Source: Lederbergia citrea | Lineage (GTDB): Bacteria > Bacillota > Bacilli > Bacillales > Bacillaceae_C | Assembly: GCF_018343525.1 (NCBI RefSeq) | Contig: NZ_JAGYPH010000002.1 | Coordinates: forward strand, 806,001 to 870,000 | Reading direction: 5' to 3' | Length of the DNA: 64,000 nt | Shown here: one piece after another, positions 8,174 through 17,171 of the stretch | Position numbering within the stretch: the first letter of the stretch is position 1 | Layout: every line of letters starts with the position of its first letter | The notes under the pieces: model-generated | What the model was told of the DNA's origin: nothing | What the model saw: the letters and a program-made list of their open reading frames with translations, nothing else | The model's database searches: none | Program-made: the position numbers and the translations under genes

Positions 8174-8210
8174 CTATCCACAAGGAAGTGGATAGTACAT
8201 TCAAGGAGGA
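8174..8210 (+). promoter_or_regulatory. CsrA-binding leader of flagellin 3
   Basis: A perfect 8-bp stem, CTATCCAC with GTGGATAG, closes the loop AAGGAA at 8182-8187. The Shine-Dalgarno AAGGAGGA lies at 8203-8210. The design and spacing are the same as the flagellin 2 leader, and the stem is better paired. Both flagellins should be silenced and released together by CsrA and FliW. No convincing sigma-D promoter is seen between the two genes, so read-through from flagellin 2 is possible. Confidence 0.85.
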
Positions 8211-8217
8211 AAAACAA

Positions 8218-9042
8218 ATGATTATTAATCACAACATTGCGGCACTTAATACTCACCGTCAACTAGGTGCTGCTTCTGCAGGACAAGCGAAATCAATGGA
8301 GAAATTGGCTTCAGGTCTTCGAATCAACCGTGCAGGTGACGATGCAGCAGGTCTTGCAATTTCTGAAAAAATGCGTGGGCAAGTTCGTGGTTTAGATATG
8401 GCTTCTAAAAACTCTCAAGATGCGATCTCTTTGATTCAAACTGGTGAAGGAGCCCTAAATGAAACTCATGCAATCCTTCAACGTATGCGTGAATTGGCTG
8501 TACAAGCTGGTAACGATACAAATACAGCAGATGACCGTGGGCAACTTCAAAAAGAAGTAAAAGATTTAATCGACGAAATTGACCGGATTGCTACTACGAC
8601 GCAGTTTAATACACAAAACCTTTTAGATCAAACGGGTGGAGCAACAGGTAAGTTTACATTCCAAATTGGTGCTAATAAAGACCAAAAATTAGAAGTTGAA
8701 TTTGCTGACATGCAAGCAGCTGCTCTAAAAGTGGATGATGTAGATATTTCTGCTGATCACACGGATGCTACAACTGCAATTAAAACAATTGATGATGCTA
8801 TAGCTTTAGTTTCCGATGAACGTGCCCAGTTAGGTGCAAAACAAAACCGCTTAGAGCATACAATTAACAACTTGAATACATCCTCTGAGAACTTAACGGC
8901 GGCAGAATCACGTATCAGAGATGTTGATATGGCGAAAGAAATGATGAACCAAACTAAAAATTCAATTCTTTCTCAAGCAGCTCAAGCTATGCTTGCACAA
9001 GCTAACCAAGCTCCTCAAGGAGTATTACAATTACTACGCTAA
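8218..9042 (+). CDS. hag: Flagellin 3 (Hag paralogue)
   Basis: 274-residue flagellin nearly identical to flagellin 2 in its first 140 and last 80 residues; the differences are concentrated in the central surface-exposed region (about residues 142-200) and at a few positions such as MNQTKNSILSQAAQ. The start at 8218 is used because AAGGAGGA precedes it; an upstream in-frame GTG at 8188 falls inside the leader hairpin. The pair looks like a tandem duplication in which the variable middle has diverged. A bidirectional terminator follows. Confidence 0.96.
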   Translation: MIINHNIAALNTHRQLGAASAGQAKSMEKLASGLRINRAGDDAAGLAISEKMRGQVRGLDMASKNSQDAISLIQTGEGALNETHAILQRMRELAVQAGNDTNTADDRGQLQKEVKDLIDEIDRIATTTQFNTQNLLDQTGGATGKFTFQIGANKDQKLEVEFADMQAAALKVDDVDISADHTDATTAIKTIDDAIALVSDERAQLGAKQNRLEHTINNLNTSSENLTAAESRIRDVDMAKEMMNQTKNSILSQAAQAMLAQANQAPQGVLQLLR

Positions 9043-9048
9043 CGAAGA

Positions 9049-9087
9049 AAAAATAACAGCTCCGGAATTTTCCGGGGCTGTTATTTT
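9049..9087. terminator. Strong terminator after flagellin 3
   Basis: AAAATAACAGCTCCGGA pairs with TCCGGGGCTGTTATTTT (one G-U pair), with A- and T-runs on the two arms, so it can act in both directions. Confidence 0.92.
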
Positions 9088-9281
9088 GCACGTAGTTCAG
9101 AAAAGGTCTCTCAGAGTATTTTAGATATAACTTCCGTATTATATATTAAATAGAGAACTATGGAAATGGTAGTATATTTCTATTCATCCCGGTAAGTATC
9201 TACACAAGGTTGTTTATACAATGCAAACTATTAATAAATCAATAAGCCGTTATGTCGGTTTATAAAGGAGATTCCTCTATG

Positions 9282-10520
9282 AAAGAAAAAATCCAGAGTG
9301 TGTTAGTTCCCCAATATTATAAAGTATTTTCATGCATTGGTTCGGCTTGTGAGGATACGTGCTGTGCAGGTTGGAGAGTCGATATCGATAAAGCCACGTA
9401 TAAAAAGTATAAAAATGCGAAAAATCAAGTTATTAAACCCGCAATACAAGCAAATGTAAAGCGTAATAAAAATGCGGATAATGATCGACAATATGCATTG
9501 ATGAGGATGGATGAATCTGGTGCTTGCACATTTCTTGATGAACAAAAGCTTTGCTCTATTCAGAGGATTTTAGGAGAAGAGTTTTTATCACATACATGTT
9601 CAGTATATCCACGCAAGGTAAATGCGGTCAACGATATCATAGAAAAGTCAGCTGTTATGTCTTGTCCTGAAATAGCTCGCCTTGTTTTATTAAACCCAAA
9701 TCCAATGGAATTTGATGAAATAGAAGAGCCAGCAAAGCTTCGAAATCGCATACAGATAAATATCGATACAAAACAGCCAAACGCTCAAAATGAACCTACT
9801 AAATTTTTTTGGGAACTGAGAATATTTACAATAGGGCTACTTCAAAATCGAAAGTATTCCTTTTCAGAGAGATTAATATTTTTAGGATTATTTTTTCAAA
9901 AAATACAGAATCAAATCGATAACAAAAAAATCGATGCTATACCTACCATTATTGCGGAATACACCAAAATATTAAACGGAAGTGATATGAAAGATATAAT
10001 AAATAATTTGCCTAAGAAGCTTCAAATACAGTTTGATTTTTGCAAAGCTTTAGTAGAAGCTCGTGTCAAAACCTCAGAAAACCTAAATAAAAGATATCTC
10101 GAGTGTGTGAATGAAATGATGGAAGGGTTTAATTTTTCTGATTTATCATCATTACGTGAGATGACTGAGAAATATGAATATGCATATGTAAAGCATTATG
10201 CGCCATTTTTTGAAAAGCACGAATATATGTTGGAGAATTATTTAGTAAACTATGTATTTATAAATTTGTTTCCAATCGGAGACAAATCTATATTTGATGA
10301 ATATGTAATGATGATAGTTCACTATTCACTTATTAAACTTCATTTAATTGGTTTGGCAGGTTATCACAAAGGGTTAAATGAAGAATTAGTTGTAAAGCTT
10401 ATTCAATCATTTGCTAAAACAGTAGAACATAACCGAACTTATCTAGAAGGTATCTATAAGTTACTGGAAGAAAATAAATATAATTCGATGGGGTATATGT
10501 CAGTATTAATAATGAACTAA
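9282..10520 (+). CDS. fliB: Flagellin lysine N-methylase FliB
   Basis: 412-residue FliB-family protein. The N terminus carries the family cysteine pattern: C19, C24, C28 and C29 in CIGSACEDTCCAGW, then CTFLDEQKLCSIQ and LSHTCSVYPR, which are probably a metal or Fe-S site. FliB methylates surface lysines of flagellin, known from Salmonella and related bacteria. The start at 9282 has AAAGGAGAT upstream; an in-frame ATG at 9252 would place that site inside the gene. It lies between the hag pair and flagellin 4, with the hag terminator just upstream, so it is transcribed separately. AT-rich codon use differs a little from the flagellar core genes. Confidence 0.9.
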   Translation, partial: KEKIQSVLVPQYYKVFSCIGSACEDTCCAGWRVDIDKATYKKYKNAKNQVIKPAIQANVKRNKNADNDRQYALMRMDESGACTFLDEQKLCSIQRILGEEFLSHTCSVYPRKVNAVNDIIEKSAVMSCPEIARLVLLNPNPMEFDEIEEPAKLRNRIQINIDTKQPNAQNEPTKFFWELRIFTIGLLQNRKYSFSERLIFLGLFFQKIQNQIDNKKIDAIPTIIAEYTKILNGSDMKDIINNLPKKLQIQFDFCKALVEARVKTSENLNKRYLECVNEMMEGFNFSDLSSLREMTEKYEYAYVKHYAPFFEKHEYMLENYLVNYVFINLFPIGDKSIFDEYVMMIVHYSLIKLHLIGLAGYHKGLNEELVVKLIQSFAKTVEHNRTYLEGIYKLLEENKYNSMGYMSVLIMN

Positions 10521-10923
10521 GATACATAGATCAGGAATACTAAACGAAAAAAACTAATCTCCCACAAAAATCTATAAACTTTGTATACCACATTCTTCGT
10601 AGCTGGGGGAAAGATGATAAACGGAAATTAAAGGTATTGGATTTAGTAAATTGGAAGAGAAACTGAGTAGAGTTGGTATTGATATATTAAAGAATGGTGA
10701 GAAGTTTCAAGTTTTAAAATTATTTAATATCAAAATGCGGGTGTCCAGCTTAATCGCTACCCGTATTTGTCCCCTAAAAGCAAAAGTTTCTTCGAATAAA
10801 TATAAATTCTCCTTTTACATCTACAAAAGGCTCATCTTTTCTAAAACTGCTATTTCTTGCCTAATCCCCAATTGACTCGAATACTATTACAATATCTATA
10901 AAATACAATGAGAGTTTTTAAGA
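10521..10923. other. Gap of about 400 bp without a supported gene
   Basis: AT-rich sequence between fliB and the radical-SAM pseudogene. A 74-codon frame at 10651-10875 starts without a ribosome site, and its translation has no recognisable motif, so I do not call it. A weak 6-bp hairpin (GCGGGT/ACCCGT near 10737-10764) is the only structure seen. Confidence 0.5.
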
Positions 10924-12053
10924 ATGATAAAAAAGCCAGAAATACCTAAAATGATGACACCTACATATGATCCTTGGGAAACCTATTTAGACATAGACGA
11001 GCATGGGAAATTGACATTATCTAATATTGAGTTTACAACAACATACTTGTGCAATATGCGCTGCGAACATTGTGCTGTAGGATATACGCTTCATCATAAA
11101 GATCCTGATACATTGCCGATTGAACTATTGATCCGTCGACTTGAAGAAATTCCTCATATACGCAGCTTAAGTATCACGGGCGGGGAGCCGATGTTTTCGA
11201 AAAAGTCGGTGGATCAATATGTATTGCCATTACTCCAATATGCACATGAACGCGGTGTTCGAACGCAAATGAATTCAAATTTGACGATGCCTTTGGAGCG
11301 ATATTTATTAATTCTCCTTATTTGGATGTACTTCATATTTCGCATAACTAGGGTACAGTGGATGATTTTATTGATGGCGATTTTGCGAATATGGAGAGGA
11401 AGCGGTCAAGAGAGCGGCGTGCTCAGCAATTTGAACGTATGATTGAGAATAGTCGAGCGTTGGCTGAAGCAGGGGTCATGGTTTCTGCAGAAACGATGCT
11501 AAATAAACGCACTCTACCACATTTAGAACATATTCATCAGCAAATTATTGAAGAGATTAAATGTGCTAGACATGAAATTCATCCGATGTATCCAAGTGAT
11601 TTTGCATCAACATTAGAAGTCCTTTCCCTTGATGAAACGAGAGAGGCGATTCACCGTATACTAGACATTCGAAATGAAGATATTTGGATGCTATTTGGGA
11701 CTCTACCATTTTATTCATGAAGTGCTAAGCAAGAAGATTTAGAGCTACTTCAACGAATTTATAAAAGTAAAAATGTCTCGGTGCGAAATGATCCGGATGG
11801 ACGCTCGCGTTTAAACGTCAACATTTTTTCAGGTGAAGTAATCGTGACTGATTTTGGTGATACACCGCCGCTTGGAAATATTCAAACGGAATCACTTCAG
11901 CCGATGTTTGACCGTTGGCTAGACCAACCTTTAGCCAAATCTCTAAATTGTCACTGCCCAGCAGTCCGATGCCTTGGGGCCAATATTTTAGTGAAAAATG
12001 CTTATTATCCTGAACAGGATTTTCAACAGGGGAAAACAAATATTGTTTTGTAG
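10924..12053 (+). pseudogene. yfkAB: Broken radical-SAM protein, YfkAB type
   Basis: A radical-SAM enzyme resembling YfkA/YfkB. The N-terminal fragment holds the iron-sulfur motif CNMRCEHC (CxxxCxxC) and SITGGEPMF. The reading frame shifts from frame 1 to frame 3 somewhere between about 11310 and 11358. It then meets an in-frame TGA at 11718-11720 and resumes in the same frame to 12053, where CHCPAVRCLGANILVKNAYY is preserved. With one frameshift and one stop it should not make the full enzyme. The second half still aligns in order, so the decay looks recent. No ribosome site of good quality precedes the ATG. Confidence 0.8.
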
Positions 12054-12081
12054 CAAGCCGAAGTAAAAAACCTCATTTACT

Positions 12082-12107
12082 TAACCTCCTTACCTTCTAA
12101 CCGATAA
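12082..12107 (+). promoter_or_regulatory. Sigma-D promoter of flagellin 4
   Basis: TAAC at 12082, 14 bases, then ACCGATAA at 12100-12107, close to TAAA-N14/15-GCCGATAA (one mismatch in each element). It lies about 40 bases upstream of the flagellin 4 start, so this gene is an independent sigma-D unit. Confidence 0.7.
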
Positions 12108-12146
12108 TATAAATAGATATTAAAAGATAATTTGAAGGTGACTTAC

Positions 12147-13487
12147 GTGCGAATTAATCATAACATCATGGCCCTTAATGCATATAATCAACTTAGTAAA
12201 AATGTGACTCGCTCCTCTAAGACTATGGAAAAACTAGTTTCTGGCCTACGGATTAACAGAGCTGCTGATGATGCGGCAGGTTTAACTATCTCTCAAAAGA
12301 TGGAATCTCAAGTCCGAGGATTAGACCAAGCTGATCGAAATATATTAGATGGAGTTTCTTTAGTTCAAACAGCAGAGGGAGGGTTAAGTAGTATTCAAGA
12401 AATGCTCCAACGAGCTAGGGAACTTACGGTACAAGCAGCAAATGGCACGTTGACACAGCAAGACAGAGTGGCAATCCAAAACGAGATAGAACAGATCAAG
12501 CAAGAAGTCAACGAAGTTGCTAATCAGACGAAATTTAATGGAATATATTTATTGAATGTCGATGATAAACCAAAAACAATTACTAAAACAGAGACAATTA
12601 CTAAAACGGAAACTATTATTGAATCGAATCCATCAACAACAAAGATTATAAGTGTCGATCCGCAAGATAGGGTCACCGCTGGATATATAGAAGTGCCAAA
12701 TCCTCCTCCCGCTACACTTGAAATCACTGCGTTTTTTGGTACGGTGTCAGGTGCGGAATGGCCAGATATGAATATCAAAAGTCCAAATGGAGAGCAATTT
12801 GGATATAATACGCCTATTATGCCTGGAAGTAGTTATCAAGAAAATACAACTAATACATCGTCAACAAAAGCTACGTACTCGGGGTTTGCAGCTAGTAATG
12901 AAAAAATGACATTTGAGAATCCTATAAGTGGTAAATGGTATATCGAAATTAGGCACGACGGTGGCTCCTCAGCATCTACCTTTAATTTAACGTCAAATTA
13001 TTTAATCCATGATTCAGCGACAACTGAAGAAACAGTCACTAAAACGATCACTAAAACAGAAGTAATTACTGTGACAGAAGAGGTTTATCCCGAACCAATC
13101 ATTTTGCAAGTAGGTCCTAATTCAAATGATTTATTTCATATTAACCAAACAGACGCAAGAACAACTGCATTAGGAATTGACAACACTGAGGTTGATCCAA
13201 TTGACAAGGCATCTGAAGCAATTGATAAATTCGATAAAGCGATAAAAATAGTATCGGCAGAACGCTCAAAGTGGGGTTCCTACCAAAATGCTCTCGAACA
13301 TATTTATAGTAATGTGACGAATACAAACGAAAATCTTACATCAGCTCTCTCACGAATTTCAGATGCCGATATGGCGTTAGAAATGACCGAGTATACGAAA
13401 AGGAATATTTTAATTCAATCAGCCCAAGCGATGGTGGCTCAGTCAAATCAATTGCCGCAAGGGATTTTGCAGTTGTTGAAAGATTAG
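12147..13487 (+). CDS. Flagellin 4 with an inserted beta-rich surface domain
   Basis: 446-residue flagellin. The D0/D1 ends are intact: VRINHNIMALNAYNQL, SGLRINRAADDAAGLTISQ and the C-terminal MAQ..LPQGILQLLKD part. About 175 extra residues are inserted in the centre (roughly residues 140-315). The insert has a beta-rich core with NPPPATLEITAFFG, WPDMNIKSPNGEQFGYNTP and SGKWYIEIRHDGGSSAS, which looks like a P-domain or PPC-type beta sandwich. It is bracketed by similar threonine/lysine strands, TITKTETITKTETI before it and TVTKTITKTEVITVTEE after it. The GTG at 12147 is used because AAGGTG precedes it. This would be a filament subunit with a protruding module. Confidence 0.92.
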   Translation: MRINHNIMALNAYNQLSKNVTRSSKTMEKLVSGLRINRAADDAAGLTISQKMESQVRGLDQADRNILDGVSLVQTAEGGLSSIQEMLQRARELTVQAANGTLTQQDRVAIQNEIEQIKQEVNEVANQTKFNGIYLLNVDDKPKTITKTETITKTETIIESNPSTTKIISVDPQDRVTAGYIEVPNPPPATLEITAFFGTVSGAEWPDMNIKSPNGEQFGYNTPIMPGSSYQENTTNTSSTKATYSGFAASNEKMTFENPISGKWYIEIRHDGGSSASTFNLTSNYLIHDSATTEETVTKTITKTEVITVTEEVYPEPIILQVGPNSNDLFHINQTDARTTALGIDNTEVDPIDKASEAIDKFDKAIKIVSAERSKWGSYQNALEHIYSNVTNTNENLTSALSRISDADMALEMTEYTKRNILIQSAQAMVAQSNQLPQGILQLLKD

Positions 13488-13495
13488 TTGGTCAT

Positions 13496-13536
13496 GCCGT
13501 TCTTCCTCGATTCGGAAAGGAAGAACGGCTTTTTTA
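13496..13536 (+). terminator. Terminator after flagellin 4
   Basis: GCCGTTCTTCCT pairs perfectly with AGGAAGAACGGC around a 10-base loop and is followed by TTTTTT. Confidence 0.93.
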
Positions 13537-13687
13537 TGTATAACTGAAGTTCTGTTCGATAAGAAGCAGTGACGGAGGAACGGTCAAACGCCATTCTATT
13601 ATCAGTTTTCTGAATAGGAATTTCGCAAGTTTGCCTTTCCAATGATACGATAAAAACAATCAACTTTTATCAAGGAGGACAATTAAA

Positions 13688-14842
13688 ATGTCCAATCCAT
13701 TTTTAGAAAAAATCGAACCCCATCTTATCTCAGAAGAATTAATTATCCAGGAATTTGTTCTTCATGCTTTGAATGAGTATCCCAATACCCCAGCCGAATG
13801 GACAAATCGGGTGCTTGAAAAAGCCATTCAATCAGAGAAAGATCGTTCCTCTCTGTTAATATGGGCAAAAAAAGATGCACTAAATGAGGATTCGGTGCCT
13901 CTTTTATTGAAATTGCTTGAGGTTATTGAGCCGGCTAGAAAGCATTTAGTCATGCATCTTATAAATGAGTTAAAACCCGAAATTATAGTAGCGTTTGAAA
14001 AAGAACTCTCTCCTTATTTGGAAAAAGAGTTTTTTACGTTCAATTGTTTTTTACTTGAGGGAGAGGAAGAGAATTTATGGGAGGAATACGGTTCTGTACT
14101 GGCTTCTCTTGAGGAAAAGCAATTTTTTGATCAAGATTTATTTTTACGGGCAAAAAAAATTCTACATATACTCGTACTGCAAGGATCTTATGATGAAGTA
14201 GAAATCGACGCCATCATGCAAGAAGAATTGAAAGCGCCATGGTTTTCGTTTAATGGAATTCTTGCGGTACGTGCCATTGGGCTTTTGAAATTAGAAAAAT
14301 ATATTCCTGTTTTGGCCGGTTTGCTTGAAAGAGATGAAGATACTTTGTTGGAAGAGGTGGCTGACGCCTTATATCAATTTCAATCAGATAAAGTGGTTGA
14401 TGCGGTTGCACCTTATGCCATTAAGGATAACTCCGAAATTTTTGCGATTTCCGTTTTAGCAAATACGAAAACAGACAGCGCTGTTGATGCTCTTTTTAAA
14501 AGCTATTCAGTAATAGATGAGGACGGAAAAGGGTTAGTCATTGAAGCTTTATCTCATCAATTCTCTAATAAAACATTTTCATTAATTGATGATTATTTGA
14601 AACATGAATATGATGATAACGGCTTGATCGATATGGAGCAAATTTTTTACAGCTTTTATAAAATATTTGGCAAGGAACATCCAGACATGCATTTATGGAA
14701 AAGTGAATTTGATGAAAGGGAAAGACTCATTGAAGAATCAGAAAACTTATCCCAACCTATTAGTAATGATACAAAAGTGGGAAGAAATGAAAAGTGTCCG
14801 TGCGGAAGTGGAAAAAAGTATAAAAAATGTTGTGGGAATTGA
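13688..14842 (+). CDS. HEAT-like repeat protein with a C-terminal SEC-C motif
   Basis: 384 residues. The body (about residues 1-350) is helical, with HEAT-like repeats such as [32 protein letters not shown] and [12 protein letters not shown]. The last 22 residues are a SEC-C zinc-binding motif, [19 protein letters not shown], like the tail of SecA. Such tails are found on SecA and on many small bacterial proteins and can bind SecB-like partners or ribosomes. The ribosome site is AAGGAGGA. It forms a single-gene unit with a terminator after it. The exact role is unknown. Confidence 0.75.
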   Translation: MSNPFLEKIEPHLISEELIIQEFVLHALNEYPNTPAEWTNRVLEKAIQSEKDRSSLLIWAKKDALNEDSVPLLLKLLEVIEPARKHLVMHLINELKPEIIVAFEKELSPYLEKEFFTFNCFLLEGEEENLWEEYGSVLASLEEKQFFDQDLFLRAKKILHILVLQGSYDEVEIDAIMQEELKAPWFSFNGILAVRAIGLLKLEKYIPVLAGLLERDEDTLLEEVADALYQFQSDKVVDAVAPYAIKDNSEIFAISVLANTKTDSAVDALFKSYSVIDEDGKGLVIEALSHQFSNKTFSLIDDYLKHEYDDNGLIDMEQIFYSFYKIFGKEHPDMHLWKSEFDERERLIEESENLSQPISNDTKVGRNEKCPCGSGKKYKKCCGN

Positions 14843-14865
14843 TGTTAGAAATGCCTATTAAAAAT

Positions 14866-14896
14866 AAATCCCTGTTGAAAAAAACAGGGATTTTTG
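14866..14896 (+). terminator. Terminator after the SEC-C protein gene
   Basis: AAATCCCTGTT pairs with AACAGGGATTT around an A-rich loop and is followed by TTTTT. Confidence 0.9.
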
Positions 14897-15083
14897 TCGT
14901 TTAATGATTGTGATATCTTGTCTTACAAAATCAATATTCATCTTCAAAACGGGAAAAATGAAGTTCTAATGTCCTATATTTCATCACTTTTCAACAATAA
15001 CTGGATAACAATTCCAAAATTATCTGGTACAATTTAACTATAAGTATTTTAATCTTGAGGTGAAATGAATAGGAGGACACACA

Positions 15084-15644
15084 ATGAAGAAAAGGAAAAA
15101 TGTTTATGAAGAAATTATTCTACCGTCATTTATTTTGTTAGCAATTTGGAGATTCTTAAAGACTGGGAGTATTAAGCAGGGGTTAGTTACCTTATTTGGA
15201 CTACTTTTTTTGTATATTATTATTAGTATAATTAAGTCGCTGATGTATAAAAGAAAAATGTTGAAATCAGGAATTGATAAGATTGATCAAATGTCTGGCC
15301 AACAATTTGAGTATTACTTATCGCAAATGTTAGGAAAACAGGGATATAAAGTGAGATTGACTAAGGTTACTGGAGATTTTGGTGCTGATTTGGTTTTGAC
15401 ATCTCCCTCAGGAAAAATCATCGTCGTTCAGGCTAAAAGGTATAAAAAGAATGTAGGTATTAAAGCTGTCCAGGAAGTTGGGACCTCCATGTCTCACTAC
15501 AATGCAATGGAAGCATGGGTGATAACAAATAGTTATTATACGAAAGCGGCCCAAACTTTGGCAAAATCAAATGGAATCCATTTGTACAACCGTGATGATT
15601 TGATCAACTGGATTATTAAAGCCAAACAACCTAAAGTAAGTTAA
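15084..15644 (+). CDS. Membrane-anchored Mrr-like restriction endonuclease-fold protein
   Basis: 186 residues. Two hydrophobic segments (about residues 12-28 and 36-53) are followed by an Mrr-type nuclease domain (about 68-180). The catalytic pattern GDFGADLVL ... IVVQAKRY, an Asp followed by (E/Q)-x-K, is complete. Proteins of this architecture are widespread in Bacillaceae and probably cut modified or aberrant DNA at the membrane; no specific substrate is established. It has a good AGGAGG ribosome site. There is no adjacent methyltransferase, so it is not a classical restriction-modification pair. Confidence 0.82.
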   Translation: MKKRKNVYEEIILPSFILLAIWRFLKTGSIKQGLVTLFGLLFLYIIISIIKSLMYKRKMLKSGIDKIDQMSGQQFEYYLSQMLGKQGYKVRLTKVTGDFGADLVLTSPSGKIIVVQAKRYKKNVGIKAVQEVGTSMSHYNAMEAWVITNSYYTKAAQTLAKSNGIHLYNRDDLINWIIKAKQPKVS

Positions 15645-15734
15645 TTGAATATTAGGTAAGCTAGGAGGCAATGGTCACTATCTATGAAAGTTGCACAGAT
15701 AATGTTAACTAAAACGCCTTCATCCACCTTTAAT

Positions 15735-15777
15735 TGTGATTTCTATCACAGAAAATTTCCTCCCTATAGTTTATAAT
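15735..15777 (+). promoter_or_regulatory. Fnr/CRP-type box and -10 element of the truncated haemoglobin gene
   Basis: TGTGA-TTTCTA-TCACA at 15735-15750 matches the Fnr/CRP pattern TGTGA-N6-TCACA on both arms. A TATAAT -10 element lies at 15772-15777. If transcription starts about 7 bases further on, near 15784, the box centre is at -41.5, the standard class II activator position. The downstream gene binds oxygen, so an oxygen- or redox-sensing activator fits. Confidence 0.6.
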
Positions 15778-15809
15778 AATAGTGTAGAAGCCATCAAGGG
15801 GAATGAATA

Positions 15810-16175
15810 GTGACTAAGCCTCGTTTACAAACGTTATTTGACCAAATTGGCGCAAATACGATAGATGAGCTAGTGAAAGCATTTTATCCTAAAGTATATG
15901 CTGATCAGAGTTTAAGTCCACTTTTCGAAGAGAATATGAACGAAATTATGCGGAAACAAAGAATGTTTTTGACGCAGTTTCTTGGTGGTCCGCCAGCAAT
16001 GAGACATCGTCATCTTCCGTTTGAAATTACACCGGATCGTGCGCACAGTTGGCTTCGTTGTATGAAAGAGGCCTTTGAAGAAGTCGGATTAAACGACCAT
16101 CCAGCAGAGGACATGTTTTTTAGCAGATTAACACAAGTCGCTGCAAACATGGTCAATACTGAAAAAAATGATTAA
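15810..16175 (+). CDS. Truncated haemoglobin (group II)
   Basis: 121-residue globin of the truncated 2/2 type. The signature MRHRHLPFEITPDRAHSWLRCMKEAFEE (about residues 62-90) includes the haem-binding His region and the Trp typical of group II. Such proteins (Bacillus YjbI) bind oxygen and nitric oxide. The start is GTG at 15810 with AGGGGAATG upstream. An Fnr-like box and promoter precede it, suggesting induction under low oxygen. It probably forms a unit with the next membrane protein, 29 bases downstream. Confidence 0.92.
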   Translation: MTKPRLQTLFDQIGANTIDELVKAFYPKVYADQSLSPLFEENMNEIMRKQRMFLTQFLGGPPAMRHRHLPFEITPDRAHSWLRCMKEAFEEVGLNDHPAEDMFFSRLTQVAANMVNTEKND

Positions 16176-16204
16176 CTTTGTAATAGTTGAACGGAGGACA
16201 GTAG

Positions 16205-16660
16205 TTGGTAATATTTTATAAAATTCTTGTTTTTATCCATATCTTTTCTGCTATCCTTGGCATGGGCCCAGGATTTATTTTAGGTGAAGTTGCAAAAAAG
16301 GCAAAAACGATGACAGAATTGAGGCATGCCTATGCGATCAAGCATCGTTTACATATATTTGTCATGATTGGTGGAACGCTTCTTCTCGTCACTGGTTTGT
16401 TAATGGGGGCAATCAATCCAAGATTATTTCAGATGGGTTGGTATGTCACGAGCCTCATTTTATTTTTAATCGCGCTTGCAATGGGGCCATTTGTTTTTAA
16501 ACCTTTAGCAAAGCCAATCAATGATTTAATAAAGTCCCATCAAGGGGATGAGATTCCAAATGAGTATTATCGTTTATCTAAAATTCTTGTGCGCTATGAG
16601 CATGTAGGTAGTTTGATTTTTTTAGTCATTATTGCCTTAATGATTTTAAAACCTTTATAA
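16205..16660 (+). CDS. DUF2269-type integral membrane protein
   Basis: 151 residues with four hydrophobic segments (about 5-25, 55-75, 83-103 and 132-150). The first includes FIHIFSAILGMGPGFILGEVA, a conserved glycine-rich opening of the DUF2269 family. Several conserved histidines (FIHIF, KHRLH) could bind haem or metal. It starts with TTG at 16205, supported by CGGAGGAC upstream. Being downstream of the truncated haemoglobin suggests a respiratory or oxygen-related role. Confidence 0.72.
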   Translation: MVIFYKILVFIHIFSAILGMGPGFILGEVAKKAKTMTELRHAYAIKHRLHIFVMIGGTLLLVTGLLMGAINPRLFQMGWYVTSLILFLIALAMGPFVFKPLAKPINDLIKSHQGDEIPNEYYRLSKILVRYEHVGSLIFLVIIALMILKPL

Positions 16661-16665
16661 AAAAT

Positions 16666-16706
16666 AAGGAGAGCTATCGGCATTTTATCCGAAGCTCTCC
16701 TTTTCC
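16666..16706. terminator. Bidirectional terminator between converging genes
   Basis: AAGGAGAGCT pairs with AGCTCTCCTT, with an inner CGG/CCG helix, between the DUF2269 gene and the minus-strand Nudix gene. It has a T-rich tail on the plus strand and an A-rich stretch before it for the minus strand. Confidence 0.85.
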
Positions 16707-16715
16707 CTTTTATCA

Positions 16716-17171
16716 TTATAGTTGTTCCAAATAATCTTCAATTGCTTTTCGATGACTTCCAACCATATTTTCAGGGAGTTGATTAAAAGGATAATATTGT
16801 AGTTTCAGTGATTCTTCATCGTGATCTTTAACCTGGCCACCCAAAATATCTTTGGTTGCATACACAATCGTCACAACGTAAAACTCATCGCCATTTTGTG
16901 CTTTTACAAAGTTTTGAGGTCCCGAGGATACGTTGATCAATTGCAATTTTCCAATCTTTAATCCAGTTTCCTCAAAGACTTCCCTCCTGGCACAATCTTC
17001 AGTGGATTCGGCTAGTTCCATTAATCCTCCTGGTAATCCCCATACACCGTAAGGAAATACGCGCTGTTGCAACAACACTTCGTTTTCTTCATTCATCACA
17101 ATCACTACCGAACCTACAAGGATTAACGCTCTATGCCCGACAATCTTACGTAACTCTTCCACATAACCCAA
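16716..17171 (-). CDS. Nudix hydrolase
   Basis: 151 residues. The Nudix box is complete: GGLMELAESTEDCARREVFEETGLKI (G-x5-E-x7-REVxEExGL). The preceding YGVWGLPGG is the usual entry to it. It hydrolyses nucleoside-diphosphate-linked compounds; the substrate cannot be told from sequence. It is transcribed alone on the minus strand and converges on the DUF2269 gene. Confidence 0.93.
   Translation of the reverse strand: MGYVEELRKIVGHRALILVGSVVIVMNEENEVLLQQRVFPYGVWGLPGGLMELAESTEDCARREVFEETGLKIGKLQLINVSSGPQNFVKAQNGDEFYVVTIVYATKDILGGQVKDHDEESLKLQYYPFNQLPENMVGSHRKAIEDYLEQL

Noticed and set aside
10651..10875. 74-codon frame after fliB
   Set aside because: No ribosome site, no recognisable motif, unusual composition.
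11718..11720. In-frame TGA of the radical-SAM gene as selenocysteine
   Set aside because: An upstream frameshift already breaks the gene, and no selenocysteine insertion hairpin is seen after the TGA.
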